Source of the DNA: Flavobacterium sp.
GTDB taxonomy: Bacteria > Bacteroidota > Bacteroidia > Flavobacteriales > Flavobacteriaceae
Length of the DNA: 6,235 nucleotides
Assembly: GCA_027483785.1 (NCBI GenBank)
Contig: JAIXTU010000239.1
Coordinates: 1 to 6,235 of the forward strand
Direction of reading: 5' to 3'
The notes under the pieces were generated by a model that made no database searches, was not told the origin of the DNA, and worked only from the letters and a program-made list of their open reading frames with translations. Position numbers and translations under genes: made by a program. Of the stretch, positions 1 to 5,950 are shown piece after piece (position 1 is the first letter of the stretch; each line of letters opens with the position of its first letter).

Positions 1-556
1 CAGTCGATTTTTCTTCTACAGGTTTGGGTAAAATCTGCGTCGATTCGGAAGCAAAATTATATTTTACCTGCTGATCTTTTCGAACGGTAACGCCAGGATG
101 TAAATATAAAACGGTACCTACAATCAAACCTAAGCCTACTTGACCTATAACTTTAAATACACCCTTAAGTCCTTGCTTGTCTTTTTTGAAGATTTTAATA
201 TAATCGTCTATAAATCCGATAGTTCCCATCCATAAAGTTGTGACTATCAATAATATAACATAAATGTTGTCGAGTTTTGCCAGCAGAAAAACTGGAATCA
301 AGGTTGCTATGATGATAATTAATCCGCCCATAGTTGGTGTACCGGCCTTCTCATTTTGTCCGGCTAACCCGAGTTCGCGCACCGTTTCGCCGACTTGCTG
401 ATGTTTCAGGAAATTGATAATTCGCTTTCCGAAAATGGTTGATATTGCCAACGACAACAAAACCGCTAAGGCTGAACGAAACGTTATGTATTGGAAAACC
501 CCTGCTCCTGGAACATTAAAGTTGTTGTTTAGATAATCGAATAAGTAGTACAGCAT
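1..556 (-). CDS. mraY: MraY, phospho-MurNAc-pentapeptide transferase (N-terminal 185 residues, partial)
   Basis: Integral membrane enzyme that moves phospho-MurNAc-pentapeptide from UDP onto undecaprenyl phosphate, giving lipid I on the cytoplasmic face. Translating the minus strand from the ATG at 556 gives 185 codons with no stop before the left edge, so the C-terminal half is missing. Visible family marks are the TPTMGG motif (residues 73-78) after an AGQNEKAG stretch, and GFIDDYIK (114-121) with the paired catalytic aspartates D117 and D118. Hydrophobic stretches near residues 25-42, 78-94, 97-113 and 136-152 fit the first membrane helices. After the fourth helix the chain runs into a hydrophilic segment (about 153-185) that is longer than I recall for the E. 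coli enzyme. The start lies 3 bp after the murE stop, so it is the last gene visible in the operon. Identity is secure; the fourth-helix boundaries are by eye. Confidence 0.96.
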   Translation of the reverse strand, partial: MLYYLFDYLNNNFNVPGAGVFQYITFRSALAVLLSLAISTIFGKRIINFLKHQQVGETVRELGLAGQNEKAGTPTMGGLIIIIATLIPVFLLAKLDNIYVILLIVTTLWMGTIGFIDDYIKIFKKDKQGLKGVFKVIGQVGLGLIVGTVLYLHPGVTVRKDQQVKYNFASESTQILPKPVEEKST

Positions 557-559
557 AAC

Positions 560-2023
560 TTATTTGTTTAGTTGGTTGGTTAATGTTTTAGCGATTTCCA
601 AATCATCGAAATCGTATTTTACTCCGTTGATTTCTTGGTACGTTTCGTGTCCTTTACCAGCAATGAGAATTATGTCGCCTGAATTCGATTGCGTGATCGC
701 CGACTTAATCGCACTTTTTCGATCGGAAATCGTTACATATTTTTTGAAATTCTGTGGCTCCACGCCGGCTTCGATCTCTGCTAAAATCAAATCCGGATTT
801 TCGGTGCGTGGATTATCAGAAGTAAAAATGGTGTGGTTACTCAATTTTGTGGCAATATTTCCCATAACCGGACGCTTAGTTGCATCGCGATCGCCGCCAC
901 AACCTACGACCGTTATCAAATTCTCGTTGCCTGTTCTAATGCCGTTAATTGTATTCAACACATTTTCTAAGGCATCGGGCGTATGTGCATAATCTACAAT
1001 TACAGTGATTTTTTGTTCGGTAATGAAATACTGAAACCTGCCGGAAACGCTTTCCAATTCAGAAAGATATCGGAGTGCATCGTCGTCGGGCATGCCAAGT
1101 AATACAGCAGTTCCGTAAATGGCAAGAATGTTATAGGCATTGAAAGAACCGATTAACTTCACCCAAACTTCTTTGCTATTTACCTTTAAGAGAAGTCCGC
1201 CGATTTGATTTTCAAGAATCTGGGCTCGGAAATCGGCAAAGGTTTTTAGTGCATACGTACGCTGAGCGGCAACGGTGTTTTGGAACATGATATTTCCGTT
1301 CTTATCATCGATATTCACCAAAGCAAAAGCATCGCGGTCTAATTCATCAAAGAATTTCTTTTTCACATCGCGGTATTCGCTAAATGTTTTGTGATAATCG
1401 AGGTGATCGTGCGACAAATTGGTGAAAATAGCACCGGCAAATCGCAAACCTTTAGTTCGATTTTGGTGGATCCCGTGCGAACTCACTTCCATAAAACAAT
1501 AATCGACGCCCGCATCAACCATCTGGCGTAGATAGTTGTTTATGGAAATAGAATCTGGAGTTGTATGCGTAGCTGGAAATTCTTCCGAATCGACCACGAT
1601 TTTAACTGTAGATAGCAAGCCCGTTTTAAAACCTGCACGCTGAAATAATTGGTGTAATAACGTAGCAACGGTAGTTTTGCCATTGGTTCCCGTAACACCA
1701 ACTAATTTGAGTTGTTGCGACGGATTATCGTAAAAATTTGCTGCAACCTGCGCCATTGCTTCGGTTGTGCTTCCTACCACGGCATAACAAACGTTGGGCT
1801 GAATATTTTCGGGAGCTCGCTCACAAACAATTGCACGACAACCGTTGGCAATTACCTGATCGATAAAGTTATGCCCATCGGTCTTCGATCCAGAAACGGC
1901 GAAGAAAAGCGAATCGGACTGAGCTTGTCGCGAATCGAAAGTAAGCGTTTGCACCGGAACGCTTGTTGTTCCGATAACCGACTCCAATCTAACTTTATAT
2001 AAGAGGTCTTTTAATACTTTCAC
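560..2023 (-). CDS. murE: MurE, UDP-MurNAc-L-Ala-D-Glu:meso-diaminopimelate ligase
   Basis: Cytoplasmic ATP-dependent Mur ligase that adds the third stem-peptide residue to UDP-MurNAc-L-Ala-D-Glu. The protein is 487 residues, normal for the family. The N-terminal UDP-binding domain includes TFDSR (28-32). The ATPase P-loop is GVTGTNGKTT (109-118). The HTTPDS substrate motif is at 153-158 and MEVSSHG at 178-184. K221 in YRDVK aligns with the lysine that is carbamylated in the family. The C-terminal domain has VDYAHTPDAL (343-352), GCGGDRD (374-380), DNPRTENP (403-410) and AGKGHE (455-460). DNPR is the motif of meso-diaminopimelate-adding MurE; lysine-adding enzymes differ there. The start is a GTG whose last two bases begin the ftsI TGA stop (GTGA, 4-bp overlap), implying coupling to ftsI. 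No nearby in-frame alternative start is evident, and the N-terminus looks like that of relatives. The stop is TAA. Confidence 0.97.
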   Translation of the reverse strand: MKVLKDLLYKVRLESVIGTTSVPVQTLTFDSRQAQSDSLFFAVSGSKTDGHNFIDQVIANGCRAIVCERAPENIQPNVCYAVVGSTTEAMAQVAANFYDNPSQQLKLVGVTGTNGKTTVATLLHQLFQRAGFKTGLLSTVKIVVDSEEFPATHTTPDSISINNYLRQMVDAGVDYCFMEVSSHGIHQNRTKGLRFAGAIFTNLSHDHLDYHKTFSEYRDVKKKFFDELDRDAFALVNIDDKNGNIMFQNTVAAQRTYALKTFADFRAQILENQIGGLLLKVNSKEVWVKLIGSFNAYNILAIYGTAVLLGMPDDDALRYLSELESVSGRFQYFITEQKITVIVDYAHTPDALENVLNTINGIRTGNENLITVVGCGGDRDATKRPVMGNIATKLSNHTIFTSDNPRTENPDLILAEIEAGVEPQNFKKYVTISDRKSAIKSAITQSNSGDIILIAGKGHETYQEINGVKYDFDDLEIAKTLTNQLNK

Positions 2024-4017
2024 GACAATTCCAATATTATAGTTTCGTTTTTCTTTAGAGGTTCTCCTGGTGGAATCGATTGTTTTTTCACTTTTCCAAT
2101 TCCGCGAACGCGAACTTTCAATTTTAAATTCTCCAAAAGTGCAGCTGCATCCATACCAGGCATGCCTTTTACGTTAGGAATGCGCTTGAGATCGTCGGCA
2201 CTTTTTGCGATATACGTTTCGTAGGCTTGCTCAACTTTTTTAGATTTCCCTTTCAAACCTTTGATTTTATTCATCGTTGGCGAATCGGTGAAAATCTTTT
2301 GGGCAATTCGTTTAAATACTGGGCCAGCAACATCGGCACCGTAATATCCCTTAGCCACATTGGGTTTGTGAACCACAACGATGCACGAATATTTTGGATT
2401 ATTAGCTGGAAAGTAACCTACAAACGAAGAGGTGTAATACAGGTTTCCTTCTCCTTTGTTGTAATCTACTTGAGCGGTTCCCGTTTTTCCTGCCATGGAA
2501 AAATCTTTCGAATACAAGCTACTTGCCGTTCCGCGTTTTACAACATTTTCTAGCACGGCATGCAGCTTATCAATCGTTTCGTCGGAGCAAATTTTCGGAT
2601 GAATAATTTCTTTATCGAATTTTTTAATCACGCGGTTCCACTCACGAATTTCTTTCACAAATTGTGGTTTAACCATTTCGCCATTGTTGGCTACGGCGTT
2701 GTAAAGCGTTAGCGTTTGAAGTGGTGTTACGGCAACTCCGTAGCCAAATGCCATCCACGGAAGTGAAATTGCCGACCATTTCGGATCGTCGGGCGTTCGT
2801 ATCACAGGTCTGCCTTCTCCTGCAAAGGGTAAACCCAGTGGTTTATGTAGTTTATAATCGTAAATACGGTCAACAAACTGCCTTGGGTCGGATTTATACG
2901 CTTTGTAAACGGCTTGAACCAAAACGGTATTTGAGGACACTTCGAAACCACGTGCTAGCGAAATTTTACCATAACCACCTTTTTTCGAATCTTTTACCAA
3001 TTTTCCACGATACGAAATCACACCTCCGTTACTGTCGTATACCGAACTCGTATCGGCTTTTTCATCTTCAAGTAAGGCGATCAAATCCACTAGTTTAAAG
3101 GTCGATCCCGGTTCGTGCGATTCGCCAACGGCATAGTTTAATTTCTCGTAATAATTTCCTTGCGAATCGCGTCCTAAATTTGAAATGGCTTTTACATCGC
3201 CAGTTTTAGTTTCCATAACTACCACACAACCGTGATCGGCACTGTAATGTTCGAGCTGTTTTAGAAGAGCGTGATGCGCAATGTCTTGAATGTAAACGTC
3301 GATGGTAGAGATAACGTCGTAGCCGTCTTGTGGTTCAATTTCATTGTTATCGCGAATGGGTTTCCATTGTCCTTTTGCAATTTTTTGTTTGAGAACCTTA
3401 CCGTCTTTACCATTTAAGTAACGCGAAAATGCCCCTTCAATGCCGGCCTTTCTTGCCTGCCCGTCGCCATCGACACGCTCGTAACCAATGGTTCGTTCGG
3501 CTATTTTGCCGATGGGATGTTCGCGAACGGTCTTTTGATCAACGATCATTCCGCCTTTGTACGTTCCTTTATTGAAAAGTGGAAAGCTTTTCACTTCCAT
3601 ATAATCGGTATACGACAGTCCTTTTTCAACAAGCAAATAGCGATTTTCAGTACGCCGCGCTTTCAGAAACTTTGCGAGATATTCGGATTTTGGCTTTCGA
3701 AATTTCTTGGAAAGTGCTGCAGCTAATGGCCCGATTTCCTTGTCGAAATCGGCTTTGGAAGGCGCCATTGCATCGAATCGAATGGTATAGTTCGGAACGG
3801 AAGTAGCAAGCAAACTGCCGTCGGAAGAATATACGTTTCCTTTATTTGCGGGAATAACAAAAGTTTTTACACTTTTCTCTTTGGCGATTTTTCGGTAGTA
3901 GTTCCCTTCAACCCATTGAATGTTGCTGAGTTTAATAACGATACAAATCGCTGCGATCAACATTCCTGCGATCACAGCGTACAATCTGTAATTATTATTT
4001 TTTGTTTCTACTCCCAT
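2020..4017 (-). CDS. ftsI: FtsI/PBP3-type class B penicillin-binding protein with a C-terminal PASTA domain
   Basis: Septal peptidoglycan DD-transpeptidase that works with FtsW and the FtsL complex in the divisome. The protein is 665 residues. It has a short cytoplasmic N-terminus, then a single membrane anchor at about 12-30 (YAVIAGMLIAAICIVIKL). A pedestal/dimerisation domain follows (about 50-230, with IPANKGNVYSSDGSLLA and HPIGKIAERTIGYE). The transpeptidase domain (about 260-575) has the three catalytic motifs: STFK with nucleophile S305 and K308, SSN at 361-363, and KTGTAQ at 511-516. A single PASTA domain fills residues 612-665 (RIPNVKGMPG onward, then SIPPGEPLKKNETI). This is longer than E. 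coli FtsI (588 residues), which has no PASTA domain; one C-terminal PASTA is, as I recall, usual in Bacteroidota. The ATG start overlaps the end of ftsL by 10 bp and the TGA stop overlaps the murE GTG. The septal role is inferred from gene position and domain order. Confidence 0.96.
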   Translation of the reverse strand: MGVETKNNNYRLYAVIAGMLIAAICIVIKLSNIQWVEGNYYRKIAKEKSVKTFVIPANKGNVYSSDGSLLATSVPNYTIRFDAMAPSKADFDKEIGPLAAALSKKFRKPKSEYLAKFLKARRTENRYLLVEKGLSYTDYMEVKSFPLFNKGTYKGGMIVDQKTVREHPIGKIAERTIGYERVDGDGQARKAGIEGAFSRYLNGKDGKVLKQKIAKGQWKPIRDNNEIEPQDGYDVISTIDVYIQDIAHHALLKQLEHYSADHGCVVVMETKTGDVKAISNLGRDSQGNYYEKLNYAVGESHEPGSTFKLVDLIALLEDEKADTSSVYDSNGGVISYRGKLVKDSKKGGYGKISLARGFEVSSNTVLVQAVYKAYKSDPRQFVDRIYDYKLHKPLGLPFAGEGRPVIRTPDDPKWSAISLPWMAFGYGVAVTPLQTLTLYNAVANNGEMVKPQFVKEIREWNRVIKKFDKEIIHPKICSDETIDKLHAVLENVVKRGTASSLYSKDFSMAGKTGTAQVDYNKGEGNLYYTSSFVGYFPANNPKYSCIVVVHKPNVAKGYYGADVAGPVFKRIAQKIFTDSPTMNKIKGLKGKSKKVEQAYETYIAKSADDLKRIPNVKGMPGMDAAALLENLKLKVRVRGIGKVKKQSIPPGEPLKKNETIILELS

Positions 4018-4355
4018 AGTTTTTCAAACCACTTTTTTTCGGTTGGTTTTAAGACTTTTATTTTTATTGGCGGAACCGATGATGGATAGATGGCGCGTTT
4101 TTCCATCTTTTGTGCAACGGTCGACTCCATTTTGAGTTTCATTAATTGCGATTTCCGATCTACAAACTCCGAACGTAGTTCTTTTACTTCGGAACTCAAT
4201 TCGGCGATTCGGATGATTTTTTGTTCGTAACGATTGGTATTCCAAATCATAATCATAGCCAAAACAATCAGGTAGGTAATAAATACCCAATTTCGAGTCG
4301 CGTGTTCATTGACTAGAAAGCGCGCCTTGATAATATTATAAACACTGCCTTTCAT
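4008..4355 (-). CDS. ftsL: FtsL-like divisome protein (small bitopic membrane protein)
   Basis: Small 115-residue protein predicted to be the FtsL subunit that bridges FtsB/FtsQ and the FtsWI synthase. It has a cytoplasmic N-terminus of about 22 residues (ending EHATRN) and one membrane helix at about 23-38 (WVFITYLIVLAMIMIW). An extracytoplasmic coiled-coil-like stretch follows at about 42-80, rich in E, K, L and R (AELSSEVKELRSEF). The tail is proline-containing and basic. No enzyme motif is present, as expected for FtsL. FtsL evolves fast, so the call rests on topology, size, the slot between rsmH and ftsI, and resemblance to flavobacterial FtsL (the LMKLKMESTVA stretch). The ATG overlaps the rsmH TGA (ATGA, 4 bp) and the TAG stop lies 10 bp inside ftsI, so translation is probably coupled on both sides. 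A second reading frame within this span (4024-4290) is a shadow. Confidence 0.88.
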   Translation of the reverse strand: MKGSVYNIIKARFLVNEHATRNWVFITYLIVLAMIMIWNTNRYEQKIIRIAELSSEVKELRSEFVDRKSQLMKLKMESTVAQKMEKRAIYPSSVPPIKIKVLKPTEKKWFEKLWE

Positions 4356-5272
4356 TTTTTTGCGATTTGAACTTTTTCTGCAATTCGAAGTTTGGCGCTG
4401 CGCGAACGACTATTGGCTTCTAATTCGGCTTGATCGGGAACGATTAGCTTACCTATTGCTTTTAGCGGCACTTGAAAGTTTCCAAAGAAATCGCGTTCGG
4501 GTTCGCCTTCAAACTGACCGTTTTTGATGAGTCGTTTTACCAGACGATCTTCCAAGGAATGATAGGATATCACTGACAATCGGCCGCCAGGCTTCAAGAC
4601 ATCAACCGCTTGTTCAAGCATTTCGCGAAGCACATCGATTTCTTCATTTACCTCAATTCGAATGGCTTGATATACTTGTGCTAAGATTTTATGACTTTTA
4701 TGTGCCGGATAAAACGGGCGCAACACTTCTTTTAACCGCTCGGTAGTGGCAATTGGATTTGGGTTTCGGTGGTGTACGATGGTTCGTGCCATGGCCGGAG
4801 CCGATTTTAACTCGCCGTATTCCAACAAAATATGTTTCAATGCTTTCTCTTCGTACTCGTTGATAACGGTATATGCCGATTTCGAGTTGCTTTTGCTCAT
4901 ACGCATATCGAGCGGGGCGTCGAAACGGGTTGAGAATCCGCGTTCGGCTACATCGAACTGATGAGACGAAACGCCTAAATCGGCTAAAATTCCATCGACT
5001 TCAGTAATTCCGTGAAATCTTAAAAATCGTTTTAAATGTCTGAAGTTGTGTGGCACTAGCGTAAAACGTTCGTCGTCGATTCGGTTTTCCCAAGCGTCTT
5101 CATCTTGGTCGAATGCGAATAATCTTCCGTTCGGTCCGAGGTGTTTTAAGATTTCGCGCGAGTGTCCGCCGCCACCGAAAGTTACGTCTACATAAACGCC
5201 GTCGGGTTTGATGGCAAGCCCGGCAACTGTTTGTTCAAGTAAAACGGCATTATGATAATCCATCACTTCCAT
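4352..5272 (-). CDS. rsmH: RsmH (MraW), 16S rRNA (cytosine-1402-N4)-methyltransferase
   Basis: S-adenosylmethionine-dependent methyltransferase that modifies the N4 of C1402 in the decoding centre of 16S rRNA. The protein is 306 residues, the usual size. The N-terminal YHNAVLL segment is the family opening. The SAM-binding loop is VDVTFGGGGHS (28-38) and the acidic strand end FAFDQDEDA is at 52-60. ILADLGVSSHQFD (95-107), RGFSTR (111-116) and LDMRM (121-125) follow. The inserted helical region holds LAQVYQAIRIEVNEE (197-211), and the C-terminal VISYHSLEDR motif is at 234-243. Two starts are possible: ATG at 5272 (23-bp overlap with mraZ) and ATG at 5263 (14-bp overlap, product beginning MDYHNAVLL). 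The second matches the family N-terminus more closely; neither has a strong ribosome binding site, which is common in this phylum. The longer form is listed. The TGA stop shares bases with the ftsL ATG. Confidence 0.97.
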   Translation of the reverse strand: MEVMDYHNAVLLEQTVAGLAIKPDGVYVDVTFGGGGHSREILKHLGPNGRLFAFDQDEDAWENRIDDERFTLVPHNFRHLKRFLRFHGITEVDGILADLGVSSHQFDVAERGFSTRFDAPLDMRMSKSNSKSAYTVINEYEEKALKHILLEYGELKSAPAMARTIVHHRNPNPIATTERLKEVLRPFYPAHKSHKILAQVYQAIRIEVNEEIDVLREMLEQAVDVLKPGGRLSVISYHSLEDRLVKRLIKNGQFEGEPERDFFGNFQVPLKAIGKLIVPDQAELEANSRSRSAKLRIAEKVQIAKK

Positions 5273-5720
5273 CGTTCAAATTCCCCATCACATCTTCGGC
5301 TAGATCCGCAAAATTCACAGCGGTATCTGCAATTACTTTTTCATACGTGTCTTTGTCCCAAATCTCAATAATGTTGATTGCACTCGATAAGACAATGTCT
5401 TTTTTGATTTGAGCAATACCTTGTAAATCTTTGGGAATCAACAAACGTCCGTTCACATCGATATCGGTTAAGCGTACGCCAGCCGAAAAGCGACGAATAA
5501 AATCGTCGTGCTTTTTCACAAAACGGTTGAGTTTATTGACTTTTGCCATCATAGCATTCCACTCGGCCATCGGATAGAGCTCCAGGCACGGTTGAAAGAC
5601 CGATCGTTTCAAAACAAAACCATCGTTGATCGCTAATTGCTTCTTTAAAGCCAAAGGAATGAGTAGCCGACCTTTGTCGTCTATCTTACATTCGTATGTA
5701 CCTATAATGGGTGTCAACAC
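5250..5720 (-). CDS. mraZ: MraZ, transcriptional regulator of the dcw cluster
   Basis: DNA-binding regulator with two AbrB/SpoVT-like MraZ half-domains; in E. coli it represses its own operon. From the GTG at 5720 the product is 156 residues, close to the usual length of about 150. It carries the paired DxxGR signatures of the family: DDKGR (residues 14-18) in GTYECKIDDKGRLLIP, and DVNGR (88-92) followed by LLIPKDL. FSAGVR lies just before the second domain. An in-frame GTG at 5768 would give 172 residues, but its extra 16 residues (MGINYLLLLELFFKAK) are not typical, and that codon lies inside a TGGGA operator repeat. AAGG stands 5 bases before the 5720 GTG and could serve as ribosome binding site. 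The TTG at 5717 is a further alternative. This is the first gene of the operon, and its end overlaps the rsmH start. The family call is firm; the start is an inference. Confidence 0.93.
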   Translation of the reverse strand: MLTPIIGTYECKIDDKGRLLIPLALKKQLAINDGFVLKRSVFQPCLELYPMAEWNAMMAKVNKLNRFVKKHDDFIRRFSAGVRLTDIDVNGRLLIPKDLQGIAQIKKDIVLSSAINIIEIWDKDTYEKVIADTAVNFADLAEDVMGNLNDGSDGLS

Positions 5721-5762
5721 TTTAGCCTTAAAAAACAGTTCAAGCAAAAGTAAATAATTAAT

Positions 5763-5787
5763 TCCCACCCACTCCCAATTTTTCCCA
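5763..5787 (-). promoter_or_regulatory. Predicted MraZ operator: three TGGGA direct repeats at 10-bp period
   Basis: On the minus strand there are three identical TGGGA pentamers, complementary to TCCCA at 5783-5787, 5773-5777 and 5763-5767. They are separated by exactly 5 bases each (AAAAT, then GTGGG), so all face the same side of the helix. This agrees with the known E. coli MraZ target, which is TGGGN direct repeats with 5-base spacers upstream of mraZ. The positions one period further out on either side do not match, so the array has exactly three units. It ends 42 bp before the chosen mraZ start. Its location suggests autoregulation of the whole operon. No binding data support this here. 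Confidence 0.85.
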
Positions 5788-5788
5788 C

Positions 5789-5818
5789 ATTGTTAATAAG
5801 TTGTGCCAATTTAACAAT
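5789..5818. repeat. 8-bp perfect inverted repeat in the mraZ promoter region
   Basis: ATTGTTAA at 5789-5796 and TTAACAAT at 5811-5818 are exact reverse complements separated by 14 bases, giving a centre-to-centre distance of 22 bp, about two helical turns. The dyad abuts the MraZ repeats and its right arm overlaps the candidate -7 element. It could be an operator for a dimeric regulator. The arms are AT-rich, so chance is a real alternative. Confidence 0.4.
5806..5813 (-). promoter_or_regulatory. Weak candidate -7 element for the mraZ operon
   Basis: The minus strand reads TAAATTGG here, seven of eight positions matching the Bacteroidota -7 consensus TAnnTTTG. Transcription would start near 5800, placing the operator repeats in the early transcribed region, as in other mraZ operons. 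There is no TTG at the preferred distance upstream: the nearest candidates leave spacers of 13 or 26 bases. No better match to the consensus was found on this strand between 5768 and 5950. Confidence 0.25.
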
Positions 5819-5887
5819 CTCGTTCGCAAAAAAATCGAGCAATTATCAGTGTTTACGGGGAATTACTGCGGTGGGAATAAATGAAAA

Positions 5888-5916
5888 TTGATGTTCCTGT
5901 AAATCGCTTATATTTG
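5888..5916 (+). promoter_or_regulatory. Bacteroidota-type promoter for the divergent alpha/beta hydrolase gene
   Basis: TTG at 5888-5890 and TATATTTG at 5909-5916 are separated by 18 bases. The second element matches TAnnTTTG at every defined position, and the spacing fits the -33/-7 promoters of the primary sigma factor in this phylum. Transcription would begin near 5922, leaving a leader of about 30 bases before the ATG at 5951. No Shine-Dalgarno-like sequence precedes that ATG, which is usual in this phylum. Confidence 0.65.
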
Positions 5917-5950
5917 CCAGAATTAAAAGCCTACAAATAACCGACTGTTC

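Noticed and set aside
564..992. Plus-strand open frame of 142 codons across the end of murE.
   Set aside because: It lies wholly antisense to a clear murE coding region with conserved motifs and resembles no family. The other plus-strand frames at 1712-2002, 2227-2553, 2721-3098, 3517-3806 and 4746-4961 are rejected for the same reason.
4024..4290. Minus-strand frame of 88 codons inside ftsL.
   Set aside because: It is a frame-shifted shadow of ftsL. It lacks a membrane segment or other recognisable feature, while the ftsL frame has helix and coiled-coil features in the right gene slot.
5857..5876. GGGGA at 5857 and TGGGA at 5872 on the plus strand, considered as a second MraZ site facing the hydrolase.
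   Set aside because: Spacing is 15 bases from start to start, out of phase with the 10-bp period, and only one unit is a true TGGGA.
5881..5940. A 19-codon plus-strand frame (ATG at 5881, TAA at 5938) ending 10 bp before the hydrolase start, preceded by GGTGGGA, which could be read as a leader peptide or upstream ORF.
   Set aside because: The well-formed promoter at 5888-5916 lies inside it, so the main transcript would start after its ATG. It would only be translated from a promoter further upstream, for which I see no good match.
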